Of a DNA stretch of 64,000 bases, positions 11,784-22,726 are shown piece by piece. The translations under genes were made by a program, and so were the position numbers. The notes beneath the pieces were generated by a model, which saw only the letters and a list, made by a program, of their open reading frames with translations, searched no databases and was not told the DNA's origin. Position 1 is the stretch's first letter, and each line of letters opens with the position of its first letter. The DNA comes from Manduca sexta (lineage: Eukaryota > Arthropoda > Insecta > Lepidoptera > Sphingidae), in NCBI RefSeq assembly GCF_014839805.1, contig NC_051138.1, forward strand, positions 11,468,983 to 11,532,982, read 5' to 3'.

Positions 11784-12084
11784 AATTTTACTAATTGCAT
11801 TTTTGGCATCAGTATCGATCCCTAATCACCCCCTGATAGTTATTTTGGAAATATATTTCATGTACAGAATTGACCTCTCTACAGTTTTATTATAAGTATA
11901 GATAGAAGATAGATATATATAAGGTCGCGAACGCACAGGCAGGCGGCTTGCTTGGCACCTAGAGGCTAGCGAATCACCTAGCGAGTAGCTTCGTAAAACG
12001 AACATTCTCGAACGTTCGCGACCGGCTCCATTTTTGAAGTCCGATATCCACGCGGGCGAAGCTGCGGGCGGAAGCTATAAAACA

Positions 12085-12230
12085 TAATCTTCAGTTCTGT
12101 TCGTATGAACGCGAAACTAAAAAACAGATTCGGTGAAAGTTGACATGGAAATAGTTTGAGGCCTTGGAAAGGATATAGTTTTTAACCCAAAAAACTCTAT
12201 CAAGAAGGCGAAGTCGCCTACAAAAGCTAC
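12085..12230 (+). mobile_element. Degraded Helitron 3' remnant
   Basis: The segment ends with hairpin AGGCGAAGTCGCCT followed by 'acaaaagctac', close to a Helitron hairpin plus CTAG. The upstream text 'ccttggaaaggatatag' is also Helitron-like. No 5' end is seen. Confidence 0.35.
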
Positions 12231-12703
12231 TGATATAATAATGCCAGAAGTGTATTATTATACTCTAACACTCAGCACCGACTTTCTCTACCACTGAAAT
12301 ATTTTGATTTACGGATATCCGTATGAAAATATTGTTCTACATCTTGTCAAAAATATTTTCATCAAAAAAGAGTGTGTATTCTCGAATCATGTCTATAGTC
12401 CAATAATACTAGATGCTAAATGTATCTCTAAAGGCTACTTCGGATAAGGCTAGTATTTTTGTCGAATAACAAATAATTTAAAGGCGTTTGCGATCTTCGC
12501 GACAATATTTTCGGTGTTCAGATATATTTAGTTAAATTACTTAGTATTCGACGAAAATAAAAGCGACGATCTAAAAAAAGTGTTGAGGTCACTTTTCTGC
12601 ATTCTGCATTCTGTATTATCTTGATCGATGTGAATACTTGAGTCAACTTGATTTATATTTAGCATGGAATACAGTAAACCACAGCGTAATTCGTCGTGTA
12701 AAC
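12231..12703. other. AT-rich spacer
   Basis: No ORF, repeat or RNA feature is recognised here. Confidence 0.5.
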
Positions 12704-12712
12704 ATGCTATAA

Positions 12713-13033
12713 TAATACCAGCCCTGTATTATATACTTGCCCACTGCTGAGCACGAGCCGCCTCTACTACTGAGAGGGATTAGGCTTTAGTCCACCACGC
12801 TGGCCTAGTGCGGATTGGTAGACTTCACACACCTTCGAAATTCCTACAGAGGAACTTCTCAGATGTGCAGGTTTCCTCACGATGTTTTCCTTCACCGTTA
12901 AAGCGAACGATAAATTCACAAAGAATACACACATGATTTTTGAGAAAAGTCAGAGGTGTGTGCCCTTGGGATTTGAACCTGCGGACATTCGTCTTGGCTG
13001 TCCGTTCCACACCCAACTAGGCTATCGCCGCTT
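12713..13033 (-). mobile_element. SINE-1 copy (minus strand)
   Basis: This is a full-length SINE-1 in reverse: the (AAT)n side is at the left, and the tRNA-like head with B box (GGATTTGAACC on plus) and A box is at the right. Target duplications ATGCTATAA lie at 12704-12712 and 13034-13042. It is highly similar to the copies at 7463 and 17146. Confidence 0.9.
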
Positions 13034-13074
13034 ATGCTATAAAGTAACAATAATGTTCTTTTTTCATACGGGCA

Positions 13075-13310
13075 CTATGAAGTGACTTCACTACACCTGA
13101 TGGTATATGGAGTCGACAAACGAGAGATGATTGTCCCGCGCAAGTCGACACTATTATGCCCGATGCCGACCTCTTGGGACCATATTAAATACACATTACA
13201 CAGGCTAATCACGGAACGTAACACACTTGCCTGGGCAACTATGACTGGATATGGTTCTATGTACGGTAGTCGCTATCCGGGCAGAGAAAAAATATATTCT
13301 TCTATCAGTC
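13075..13310 (+). repeat. Repeat family R1, copy 1
   Basis: This is an unclassified interspersed repeat of about 230 bp recognised by comparison inside the window (28905, 34538, 42632, 47455). Shared phrases include 'cacctgatggta', 'gtcgactgacgagaga', 'gctgatcacggaacgt' and 'ggtcgctatccgggc'. No coding or terminal structure was identified. Confidence 0.65.
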
Positions 13311-14232
13311 CTTTACTACTTTTATTCTAGGCAATCCATCCAGGTTATAAACGAAATTTGGTACAATAATATGTACCTATAAATAAATCGTATATGCTCT
13401 TTAAATAAATTATATATTTTCTATAAAGTTTAGAGAATATACGTACTAACAGCATATCTGTCTCATTCTAACTCCAGGCTCATTGAAACAATATGATAAC
13501 ACTTTAACTGCACGATGACAGTGACTCGGAGTAGCTCCTGTTTATTCTTCATTGACTATAGTTTAATATTACTAACATATTCAAAGTTTGGGAGCAAGGG
13601 TAACATTGTAAGTGCATCATGAACACTGTTACGAAATTTACTTTGAATTAATAATACTTTTTTATGAAAATATCTTATCGCAAAAATATTCGTCGTTTCT
13701 TCGTTTCGGATCCAAGTTTCGACGTTCATTATCCGAAGTAGACCTCAGGCCTAAAGCCTATTGCAAAGATCGCTGGTAAGGATACAATAATGGTATGATG
13801 TTTTTTTTATATTTTAGAAATATTCACCACTGTAATTGTTTTTGTACATTATCTGGAAATAAATTATTTATTATTATTATTACTTTAAATTAAATTATTT
13901 AGTCTAGTCATATTTTCGAGAAAGGTTGTTTTTAAATCATAGATACTTGTTGCTGTGAAAATTCAATAAATACAATTAAGTTTTAAAGGCTGGTTCCTCG
14001 ATAAAAGTTATGCAATTGATAAGTACAACACACATAAACAATTGGAGTGATTTGGATAAAATAAGTCTAACGATCTGGAAATCAGCCTGGCATACTGCAA
14101 CACTGTGAGCACATTTTGTGTAGAAAAGACTGTCAACAGCTAAATTAAAAAAAAAATATTTTTATAATGGTAAAATTTTGGTAGATATCGATGTAGTTTT
14201 GACTTTTCGAATGAATAATTCCTTAGTTTGCC
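13311..14232. other. AT-rich spacer
   Basis: No gene or repeat is recognised. An (ATT)n-like run lies near 13867-13885. Confidence 0.5.
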
Positions 14233-14312
14233 CCATAACAAGAAGGCTGCAAAGTCTTCGAAACGTTCAACATTCAACAACGTCTAACATTCACGTAAAC
14301 GTGAGAAACAAG
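14233..14312 (+). repeat. Penelope-like element tail, solitary copy
   Basis: 'ggctgcaaagtcttcgaaac' followed by 'gtctaacattcacgtaaac' matches the 3' terminal sequence after the PLE GIY-YIG ORF at 51512. Copies also occur at 29401, 38401, 43408, 45788 and 60684. This one ends about 21 nt from a predicted splice donor. Confidence 0.6.
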
Positions 14313-14327
14313 AATAATGATAAAACA

Positions 14328-14334
14328 ACTCACC
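14328..14334 (-). promoter_or_regulatory. Predicted splice donor G|GTGAGT
   Basis: The minus strand reads ACAAG|GTGAGTTG. It is the boundary that defines the signal-peptide exon. A PLE tail begins only about 21 nt into the intron. Confidence 0.5.
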
Positions 14335-14400
14335 TTGTCCTAAAGCGCAGAACAGCAGTGGTATCCACAACCGCCATGACATCATCCAGTAATGCACCAT
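14334..14400 (-). CDS. Candidate first coding exon with signal peptide (host gene)
   Basis: On the minus strand an ATG at 14400, in a good initiation context (gcgATGG), opens 22 codons plus one base. They read MVHYWMMSWRLW then IPLLFCALGQ and end exactly at ...GGACAAG|GTGAGT, a near-consensus insect 5' splice site. The peptide has a positive residue followed by a hydrophobic core, as in a signal peptide, so the product would enter the secretory pathway. A TAG lies in frame upstream. The rest of the gene should lie to the left, beyond a long repeat-filled intron; no second exon was recognised here. The exon is short, so chance is possible. The gene is not identified. Two downstream ATGs (codons 6 and 7) could also start it. 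Confidence 0.5.
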
Positions 14401-15274
14401 CGCCCAAATTTTTACACCATCACTTATATATGTCTATTGTTCACTAATTAGCACATGATTATCACAATAATTTAATTAACATTTTTAATTTGCACCGACT
14501 TAATGTCATTTATTATGTTATCACCGTAACCACTTTAAGTGTTAATGAAAGTAAACCTTCATAATTAAAAGAGTAACTTTATGCCACCTTTATTAAAAAT
14601 ACCCTCTGTCATTTATAAATTTACTTAGGTTCGGCGAGGAAATGAAACAATATGACTTGGAAATATTTATTAGACCGTCTCTCAAATGTCGTGGATGTTT
14701 TTTGTTATCTTTAGTCGCCGCGCAGATGCTGTCGACTTGTTGCGCTCCGCGCAGATGCTGTGAACTTGTTGCACGACACACAACATAAAATTTTGCGATT
14801 TAGTTGAAGCAACCGTCGTCTAATCAACTGTTGATTACGGTAGCAATATGGTGGTAATAAGTTTTATATTCCACATGTATGAATAGAAATATACTCGCAG
14901 GCCGGTCAATACTATCGTTTTGCGATCTGCGCGGTGCCTAACTTAGATTAATGGTGTGGAAATTATCGAAAACTTTAAACGTGATCGAGTGACCTGCACT
15001 GGAATTTAGATTAAGGAAGGGTTGAGTGTAACAATAGCTGATAAAAAAAAAAAAAAACAAGATAAAAAATTATATAAAATTTTGTTGAACTAAGTCAAAT
15101 TATAAACAGCATGGTTCATTGAATTCATTAATTGAAACAGTGTGCTATTTATATTAAAATACGCGCTGGTCATCCATTATTTTTCTTATAACATGGTCAA
15201 AGGAGATAGTATCTTCAAATCAATTAATCTACATCCCCATTGGCATAGTCTATAAAAAAAAAAAAAAAAAATAT
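14401..15274. other. Region upstream of the candidate exon
   Basis: If the exon is real, this holds its 5' UTR and promoter. A 29-bp unit is tandemly duplicated at 14718-14773. A TATATAAG on the minus strand is about 30 nt before the ATG, too close for a normal leader. An A-run lies at about 15043-15056. No other gene signal was seen. Confidence 0.35.
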
Positions 15275-15707
15275 ACAATATATACATAATAAAACAGCAG
15301 AACTAGGTGTGTCTGTATGTTGAAAGAAAAGCAATAAGAAAGGTAGTGTCTAAAGAAGAGTAATGGAATACAAATCAGCGATTTTTAGAATTATTTTTTG
15401 TCCGTTTGTAAGCGCACATCTCAAAACTACTAAACGGATTTTCATTTAGTTTTCACAGTTGGCAGGATAAAATTAGGAGCAGAAGATAGGCTTTCAAGAG
15501 ACAAAGAGAGAGGTTCTTAATTTGACAAACATTAGTATACACACGAAGCATGCATGTCGATCAATATACTATGTAAGACGATTCAGTCAAGTTTGGCCAA
15601 TGTTTCATTAAAATCGGAAAATATTTTTTTTATGTATATATGACCTTTATAATACTACAGAAAGAGATTTATGTAAATCCACGTATACGAAGTTGCGAGC
15701 ACAACCA
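15275..15707 (+). mobile_element. Degraded Helitron
   Basis: The left end 'tatatacataataaaacagc' resembles Helitron 5' ends, the middle has 'ctcaaaactactaaacgga', and the right end 'gtatacgaagttgcgagcac' resembles a decayed 3' hairpin followed by CCAG in place of CTAG. It is non-coding. Confidence 0.45.
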
Positions 15708-16344
15708 GTAGACAACCAACCAACATGAACACACAAACATATGAAACAGAAAATCCCCTCTCGCAAAATCTTACTTTCATCCTTAGCAAATATACGAAAG
15801 ATATTGTGCTGACCGGCCAGCTCACAGGTGAATGAAATTGTCAGCTCTCAGAAACGCTTAGTCTACGGGACAACGTGTTTGCATCGAATGTCTGAGATAT
15901 TTGACTAATACGGGTCGCCCTACATCAGTCCGGACATGATAATAAAGGGCCCGAACCTGTCCTGCTTACAGTACTTTTTATTCAATGAACCTCCGATATA
16001 TCTTTAAGGAAATGTTACGTTTCGAACCCTTTTCCTTGGTAAATAAATAACTGTCGGATTGTGCCGTTTGCTTTTAATAACGTGTAATTTTTGTGGGGTT
16101 TTTTGTGGATAAGAAGGGATTTCTCGCTTATGATAATAGAATGTTTATATTTTAATACTATATTATCCTATTGCTGGGAACTTAACTCTTCTACTATTGA
16201 GTGACTGCGGTTGGTAAAAGAACGAAATTATAGTATGATATATGTTCTACCAGCTGCAATAGAGCCCCAGACGAGTAACGTTTGAAATAATGCATAAACA
16301 TGATAAATCGTATTATTTAAAATATACATGAAGTCTTGTACTCA
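15708..16344. other. Spacer, no gene recognised
   Basis: A moderately GC-rich stretch at about 15800-15960 has no ORF of note. The rest is AT-rich. Confidence 0.45.
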
Positions 16345-16531
16345 ATTGAAGACGAATATCTGCGGGTTCAAGGTTCAAACGCGCGATTCTGACTTCTCTG
16401 AACTAACTGGGAGTGTGTGAAGTATACCCATCCAGCAGGCCAGCGTGATGGCTTAAGGCCTAATCCCTCTCAGACATCGAGGAGGTTCCTGCCCAGTGCC
16501 CAGCAGTAAGACAGTATATTATACAGGGGCT
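16345..16531 (+). mobile_element. Old, internally deleted SINE-1
   Basis: It retains 'gacgaatatctgcgggttca', 'ggccagcgtgatgg', 'aaggcctaatccctctcag' and 'cccagcagtaagacagta' in SINE-1 order. It has many substitutions, and the middle body is missing. Confidence 0.7.
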
Positions 16532-17138
16532 ACTTCACAATGTCTAAACATTGTATCTTAGGTAATCCTATTAAGCTAATATAAAGAGTATTTACTTTAT
16601 TGCCATTTAAACCATTTATTTCTCTACACACACATAAATACAACAAAAAAGTATAAAAGAAAAAAAACCCACACACACTCAGTTAACAATTCCAGGCACA
16701 CAGCTGATTGCTTGCATGATGTGTGGTAGAAGGGATACCAGCTCTATATACGCTGCAAAACAGCACTGATTTTCAGCTGAACCCCACTGTTATTATAGCA
16801 CAACAAATCTTTTTGAGTGTACGGTCAGCTACAGCATACAAATACATTTATCTATGAAAATATTTTACATACTGACTTTTGTAGTATATGATTGTTTTAA
16901 GAATATTTTTAAGTATGTCAAATTTCTATAGTCCTAAACATGACGCGTTGTGTCACGTGCTTGTTAAGCACTGTTAAAATAACGTGCGGGATAGAGAATA
17001 AGGCCCCTGATATGAATAGCATTTTATTTTGCCGCTTTAAAATACTTGTCAGCATTACCTCCATTGTACCTAGCTATATATATGAGAAATATTTCCGGCT
17101 CATAAAATTAATTATAAAATACAGACTACTTATATGTT
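16532..17138. other. AT-rich spacer
   Basis: It contains (CACA)-rich and A-rich runs near 16625-16680. No gene was recognised. Confidence 0.5.
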
Positions 17139-17145
17139 AAGCATA

Positions 17146-17473
17146 GCGGCGATAGCCTAGTTGGGTGTAGAACGGACTGCCGAGACGAATGTCCGCAGGT
17201 TCAAATCCCAAGGGCACACACCTCTGACTTTTCTAAAAAATCATGTGTGTATTCTTTGTGAATTTATCGTTCGCTTTAACGGTGAAGGAAAACATCGTGA
17301 GGAAACCTGCACATCTGAGAAGTTCTCTATAGGAATTTCGAAGGTGTGTGTAGTCTACCAATCCGCACTAGGCCAGCGTGGTGGACTAAGGCCTAACCCC
17401 TCTCAGTAGTAGAGGAGGCCCGTGCTCAGCAGTGGGCAAGTATATAATACAGGGCTGATATTATTATTATTAT
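17146..17473 (+). mobile_element. SINE-1 copy, full length
   Basis: The complete head, body and (ATT)n tail are present, nearly identical to the copy at 7463. Direct repeats TATATGTT at 17131-17138 and 17474-17481 fit a target-site duplication. The ORF crossing it is fortuitous and recurs in every copy. Confidence 0.9.
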
Positions 17474-17495
17474 TATATGTTTATTGTTTTTTTTT

Positions 17496-17811
17496 TACTG
17501 ATGGCAGGTCTTTCATATGTGAGAGTCCGCCTGGGTAGGTACCACCGCAATATCTTTTTTTGCCGCCAGGCAGCAGCACATATTCACTATTGTCTGCCGT
17601 TTCAAAGACATTGTTGCCAGTAATCAGTCCAGTCACTACTAGACATAATAAGACCACTCGTGTCTCCGGATGGCGAGCGCAGTAGAATACCAAAGAATAC
17701 TTTGTAATTAAATGTGTTGGATGTTATTTCTACTGTTTATGGACGGTCGTATCGCTTACCATCAGGCGAACGGCAAGCTCATGTGGTCATTCAAAGCAAT
17801 AAAAAAAAAAA
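17496..17811 (+). repeat. Repeat family R2, copy 1 (poly-A ended)
   Basis: This copy shares with 37864-38103 (inverted) and 54779-55088 the block 'accaccgcaatatct', 'gcagcagcac', 'gtgttggatg', 'ttctactgtttatg' and 'atcgcttaccatcaggcgaa'. It ends in a poly-A run (17800-17811), suggesting retroposition. The class is unknown, and the ORF on the minus strand has no known domain. Confidence 0.65.
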
Positions 17812-20208
17812 CTTTTGTTTGTTCTTGTAACTTTTTTGTAGTTAATTGATTACGAGATCATGCCGCTCGTCTGATGGACACGGTGGATACGACTGTAGCA
17901 ACACCATACAGAATTTTGCATTACGTAATACTGAGTGGCACTCCGCTGTGTTCGTAATCATGGGATAAGATGATAAGTTTCGTAATGGCTAGTAATCACG
18001 ATGAATCTTAGTCATATTAAATTAGATGTTATTAATATTATTAAATTGGTAATTTTGGAATTTAAGAAATTCATTTATGAGAAAAAGAAAATTATAGCTA
18101 CCTAGCTTATTGCTATCGCCAACTTTCCTTTTACATTTACAATCAAATTTATTAATGCAAAAATTGGTATACATGTTTTATGAATGTATTAACATTATTT
18201 TATAATTTTATATTTATTAAAATATTACCAGCGTCTGCGCCGCACCTAATTTCTCTACTAGATTTTTTTAAATATACATTTTCTGCGAGTTCATCCATCA
18301 AGCTGTGCTGAAGCCGACATAAAATTTTGCTGTAACTTGGCCTGATCTGGCGGAACATATTGCTTTCGCACATATATCGTGCAGGGGTGAAATTTTAGCC
18401 CTAGCCGTTTGAATTCTGCGCTGCATTTTTATAGATTGCCAGTTTGGCGGGCTCGATCCATCTGATACAGTACTTATTCAAAGTCTGGTATACGCAGTAA
18501 CATTTTTTTTCTGTCAGAGAGACTGAAATAAATCCGAAACAATCGATAATAACCTCTGTTATATTTTACTTGTTTGTCGCGTAATAAATAATAAATCAAA
18601 GCATAAAAATTCATTACCTTTCCGCACCACAATATTACCGGCTGAGAGAAGCAAGACGGTTCATTTTTTAACACCTTTATATCCACATTTTATTCTATGC
18701 AAATACGTCTTCTGTTGAAGGCATTACTGTGTAAAACATTCCACGTAATGTATGCGGTACTTATATCGTAAAGAGTAAAGTTATTTACAGAAGCGACGCT
18801 GTTGAGTTTTTAGTGTGTGAATAAATTTGCACGTAATTTTATGTGTTTATGATTAATATACGAAAACGCCTGATATGGGCTAAGTTGTTTGATAGTATAT
18901 TCCCATTTATATACAAAATATAGCTGAAGCTAATGCGAATAATCAACTTGCGTGAGCCGCCGAAATGCAAAAATATTGCCGATATCCGTTAATAGCGGAT
19001 ATTTATTTATTAGGTTTATAGAAGCCTTAAAACTCCAATTCCAAACATTTTAATATCATAACTTACAGCTATAATGTAAACCCAAGTAAGTATATTAACA
19101 CAAGGCAGGTCAGATTTTCTTTATTTCCAATATGAAATTGTAAAAACTGACCGCCAGAATGCTCGAGTAAATCTAATTTTAAAATAATAATTAAGGATCA
19201 TACATTCACTGCTTCAATAAATACCAGTTTAATTAACATAAAACATAGTCTATAAAAGTACATAGATGTCGCTTCTGTGCCTTATTTGTTCCTAACGTTA
19301 TAGACACAGAGAATTTATAGTAAGGTACCTTAAGCGCTCCGTCCCAGCTGTTACTCAAACTAATTAACTTCTGCTAAGCTAAATGCTTGAGACTGAAAGT
19401 AATTATTTCTCCAAATAAGATTGTCTTATTTTTATATTGGCTATTATTATATTTTAAATGGCTCATAAATGTATTGAAATCAATTGTTAAGATTAAATCT
19501 GTATAACATCGCATCAGCATTAACTGTTATGGTGTTATGATATATGTATAAATAAGTAAATAAAATATAGATATTGTATAAGTATTGTTAATTCAGAGTA
19601 TATGTTGTGGGAAAACTCTCTGCAATTCGTAGATAAACTTATAATTATCCCAAGGTCATATGTACGACGAAACTAAAGAGATAACGCTCCAATAATTGCG
19701 TAAACTAAACACTCTTGATTTGCAACATAGCGGACTGCTTTAACTTTTCACGTAGTCTATTGAATCATGTTACTTGATAATTAAAAATGGGTTGTATGAA
19801 AACAGTAAATTTTAAAGTTAACACCAAATAAAGTAAATCTTAAGAAATCGGGATAAATTATTTTTTATAAATTAGTATTAATTGAATTTAGTTAAAAATA
19901 TACAGACTTTGATATTATTTATTTATTTAAGGACCTCAAACGAAGGATACACGGCATGTAATAATTACAATGTCGTAGCATTTGTACAATTAACAATGTG
20001 ACGTGCCTCTTCAATAATGTAAATATATATATTAGTACAGTGGCAAAAATAATAATATTTGTTATTAGTATTATTTAGATATATAGAAACTTAAAACAGA
20101 CAAAAAAGGATAAAACTTAATAAGACACTTCTTACAAAACATAACATCTTATGTTATAACATGTGGTGGTAAATGTGATTAATTATAATTATTTTGAGTA
20201 CGTTATAC
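17812..20208. other. AT-rich spacer
   Basis: No gene was recognised. A less AT-rich block at 18225-18475 lacks coding signals and may be an old repeat. A small inverted repeat ATATCCG/CGGATAT lies near 18983-19003. Confidence 0.5.
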
Positions 20209-20340
20209 TTGCAGGACTTGTTTCCTGCACTTAGGAATGACCGTGATGTCAAGGTCATGCGTTTTTGCAAGAGCATTATACTGCCTACAGAGCCTTGGCA
20301 CAGCAGCGAAGTAACAAGATAGTTTTAGATGAGGGGATAC
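20209..20340 (-). pseudogene. LINE ORF2 C-terminal remnant
   Basis: On the minus strand an open frame ends ...LKLSCYFAAVPRLCRQYNAL followed by AKTHDLDITVIPKCRKQVLQ, V and a stop. The arrangement F..xxPRLxxxYNAL...D...FRKQV is typical of the extreme C-terminus of Jockey/CR1-group RT proteins. No upstream RT sequence survives. Homology is judged by pattern only. Confidence 0.45.
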
Positions 20341-20417
20341 TTAAAAGATTATAATATACGCTTTCTCGTGGAATTCGATATTGCGTAAATGAATGTAACA
20401 ACACTACAATAATTAAA

Positions 20418-20752
20418 AATAACACTACAATACGTTACTCGAACCATAGATGTAAATATAAAACTGTAAGATACGAACAAAATAAATATCATTAAAAATT
20501 TACTTTAATTTTACACACCATAATGCCACTACTGCTATATTAAGTGAATTTGTCGCACCGGCAACATACAGACAGACTTTCAGACAGATGTACACTTAGG
20601 CATGCCATATTCGCACTGAATTGTAAAATAATCAAAAAATCTGGATGTGAACGGCGTGTTCTGGTAAAAATATTATTCTTGGTACAATGTTAGCACCGGT
20701 AAAGACGAGTATGTACTTTCATGTATTAATGCAATGTAAAAATTACCCTGTA
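20418..20752 (+). mobile_element. TA-flanked MITE family R6, copy 1 (5' truncated)
   Basis: It matches the R6 copies at 22332 and 32878 from 'gtagatgtaaa' to the right end, AATTACCCTGTA here. The left inverted end is missing. The ORF spanning it is part of the repeat, not a gene. Confidence 0.65.
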
Positions 20753-22331
20753 TTATATAAAAGCAAGAAAATTATACAACATTTAATGGGTAAACACATT
20801 GCTCAATGTCCTAGACCACTATTTGAGACCTTCAATGTTGTGTTACGAAAGAACTACGACAAAAACTATATACAAATTGCATCTAGAAGGAAGTTGGATT
20901 CCACGAATCAGCCACTACAGCAGACGGAGAAAATAAAGAATAGAAAATAAATATTCATAATCCAACCACCTTGGAAATCGTGAACAATTAAACAACAGGT
21001 GCGCTAAACTTTAGTCGTTTCATTTCAACTTTCTCATAACAATGGCAGTTTTCTTTATAGTTTATTTACCTTTGGAATTCCGCACGCTTTAAGTTATAAG
21101 AAATTTTCAAACAATATGTAGATAAAAGGTATTTATGTTAACAATACATACATAATTCAAGCCATTATAATAGGAACGTTTTTTTTTTCTTTCATAAAAA
21201 AATTACCGTATCCAATGCAAAGAACAGATAGAATTAACAAATAATTTGATCGAGCCTGTAAAGGTGATAGAAGGGGTAACTGTTAAAAAATAGAAAGAGA
21301 TGCGTATAGACTGGGGTTACGTCACCTATCACGAAGGTGCGGGCGTGAGAAAGAAATAGTGCGATAATCCTTCAACGCTCCTCATTGCAATATGAATTTC
21401 CATTTAATTATAATCCAACCAATTTGGATAAATTGATACGTATAAAATGACTTACAAAATCATACATAGTTAGCTAGATTATATACCCTAATAATATTTT
21501 CATTCTATTTCATAGCAGTTTTTTGTAACTTCCAACACAAAAATTCTCATCTTTCCATAGATAGTTGGCAAGAAAGTGGCAGTCCTTATTATCGCGGAAA
21601 AATTGAAACATTCTCACAGGCACGCCTCAGGTTAGATCTTGACCTTTGCGAAATAGAGAAAGTATGTAGGAACATTAGCGAAGAAAATAAAAAAATAAAA
21701 TATTTTCAACTTTTATTTTAGCAAGTTATATTAATGCCTCTTGAGCAGTGGGAAAATAACTATAGAATTAGTTCACGAATCAGCGTGCGGAATAGTCATT
21801 TCATAAAATAAATATTTTAAAAGCTGTTCACTTTTCTTATTTTAAAATGAGGTAGAATTCGTCAAAATCTAATCAGCTATTCGAATATATTTCCACAAAG
21901 ATCTTCAAATAAAAATCTTTCGAATACAAAATGTTAATTAGCAAGTATATATAATGTTATACAAAATTCAGAAAGCTGGCTCATCATTAGAAATTCCCTT
22001 TTTCTCTTTGTTACAAAAGTTACGCAGTCACCAAAAGAATCGCGAACAAAGCGAAGATATTTTTTCTTTTCAAAGAAAAATACTAGAAAGTGAAATCTAT
22101 AAACAACGTTCACAGTGCAAAATAACAATGAAATGTGAAAAGGTAGAACAAGAAACATAATATTGTTTATAAGTAATAAATTTAAGTCTTTACAATACAC
22201 ATAGGACTATCAGATATATTGTGTTTCGTGGTTTGTGTCAATTATATTAAAAAATATCTAATTCAGTTAAATATGTTTATAAAGTTTTAGTTTAGTTATT
22301 TTGTTTACCCAAACTCTAAAGTATTATAATA
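20753..22331. other. AT-rich spacer
   Basis: Two overlapping opposite-strand ORFs at about 21934-22200 are low complexity and lack domains. Nothing else was recognised. Confidence 0.5.
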
Positions 22332-22726
22332 TACAGAGTCATTTTGGCGTTTTGGTCCTAAGTAAAACCACAGCAATAATATTTTCTTCAAAATAACATT
22401 TTAAAACAAGTTACTAGAACAGTTGATGTAGAATAAAGAAGTGTACATTTCGAACAGAATTAATAGCGATAAAAAGTAATTTTAATTTACGTGCCTTAAT
22501 GCGTTTATTACTGGTCTAAGAGAATTCTTGGCAGCCCCAACATCACACTTTCAGTCAGAAATACACTAACGCATGCGCCATATTCGCACTATTAGAAATT
22601 CAGATAAGTAAAACTGGGATTTTTGGGGAAAATATTCGATATTCCCGGATGTTTGATATAATTTCAGCAGAAGTAAAGACGGATATGAGGTTTTATTTAT
22701 CAACGCAATATAATAATGACCCTGAA
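22332..22726 (+). mobile_element. TA-flanked MITE family R6, copy 2
   Basis: The left end is TACAGAGTCATTTTGG and the right end AATGACCCTGAA, imperfect inverted repeats of each other. TA dinucleotides abut both ends. Size and TA target fit a Tc1/mariner-type MITE. Internal 'cgccatattcgcac' is shared with the other copies. Confidence 0.7.

Larger units (their letters stand above)
9773..11902 (-). mobile_element. Helitron B, same family as A, inserted in A in reverse
   Basis: Read on the minus strand, B starts TCTATACTTATAATAAAAC at 11902 and ends ...GCGGGCGGAAGCTAG at 9773. Its flanks are A 9772 and T 11903, the AT target typical of Helitrons. Its first 600-700 bp are nearly identical to Helitron A, which makes the locus a large inverted repeat. 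The A and B interiors differ between 'catgctata' and 'ctccatttttgaag'. B itself is interrupted by the hAT element at 10078-11365; without it B is about 835 bp. Confidence 0.85.
9070..12077 (+). mobile_element. Helitron A (non-autonomous, outermost layer)
   Basis: The 5' end is A|TCTATACTTATAATAAATC at 9070, followed by a (GTCT)n tract at about 9197-9240. The 3' end is at about 12075, with a GC-rich segment ('cgcgggcgaagctgcgggcg') just upstream of CTA, probably an eroded CTAG. The element is split by Helitron B at 9772/11903; without the insertion it is about 880 bp. It has no coding capacity. Rolling-circle transposition by a Rep/helicase supplied in trans is the expected mode for this class. 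Confidence 0.8.

Noticed and set aside
14424..14440. TATATAAG as TATA box for the candidate exon
   Set aside because: It lies about 30 nt before the ATG, which would put the transcript start at the start codon. More likely chance in AT-rich DNA.
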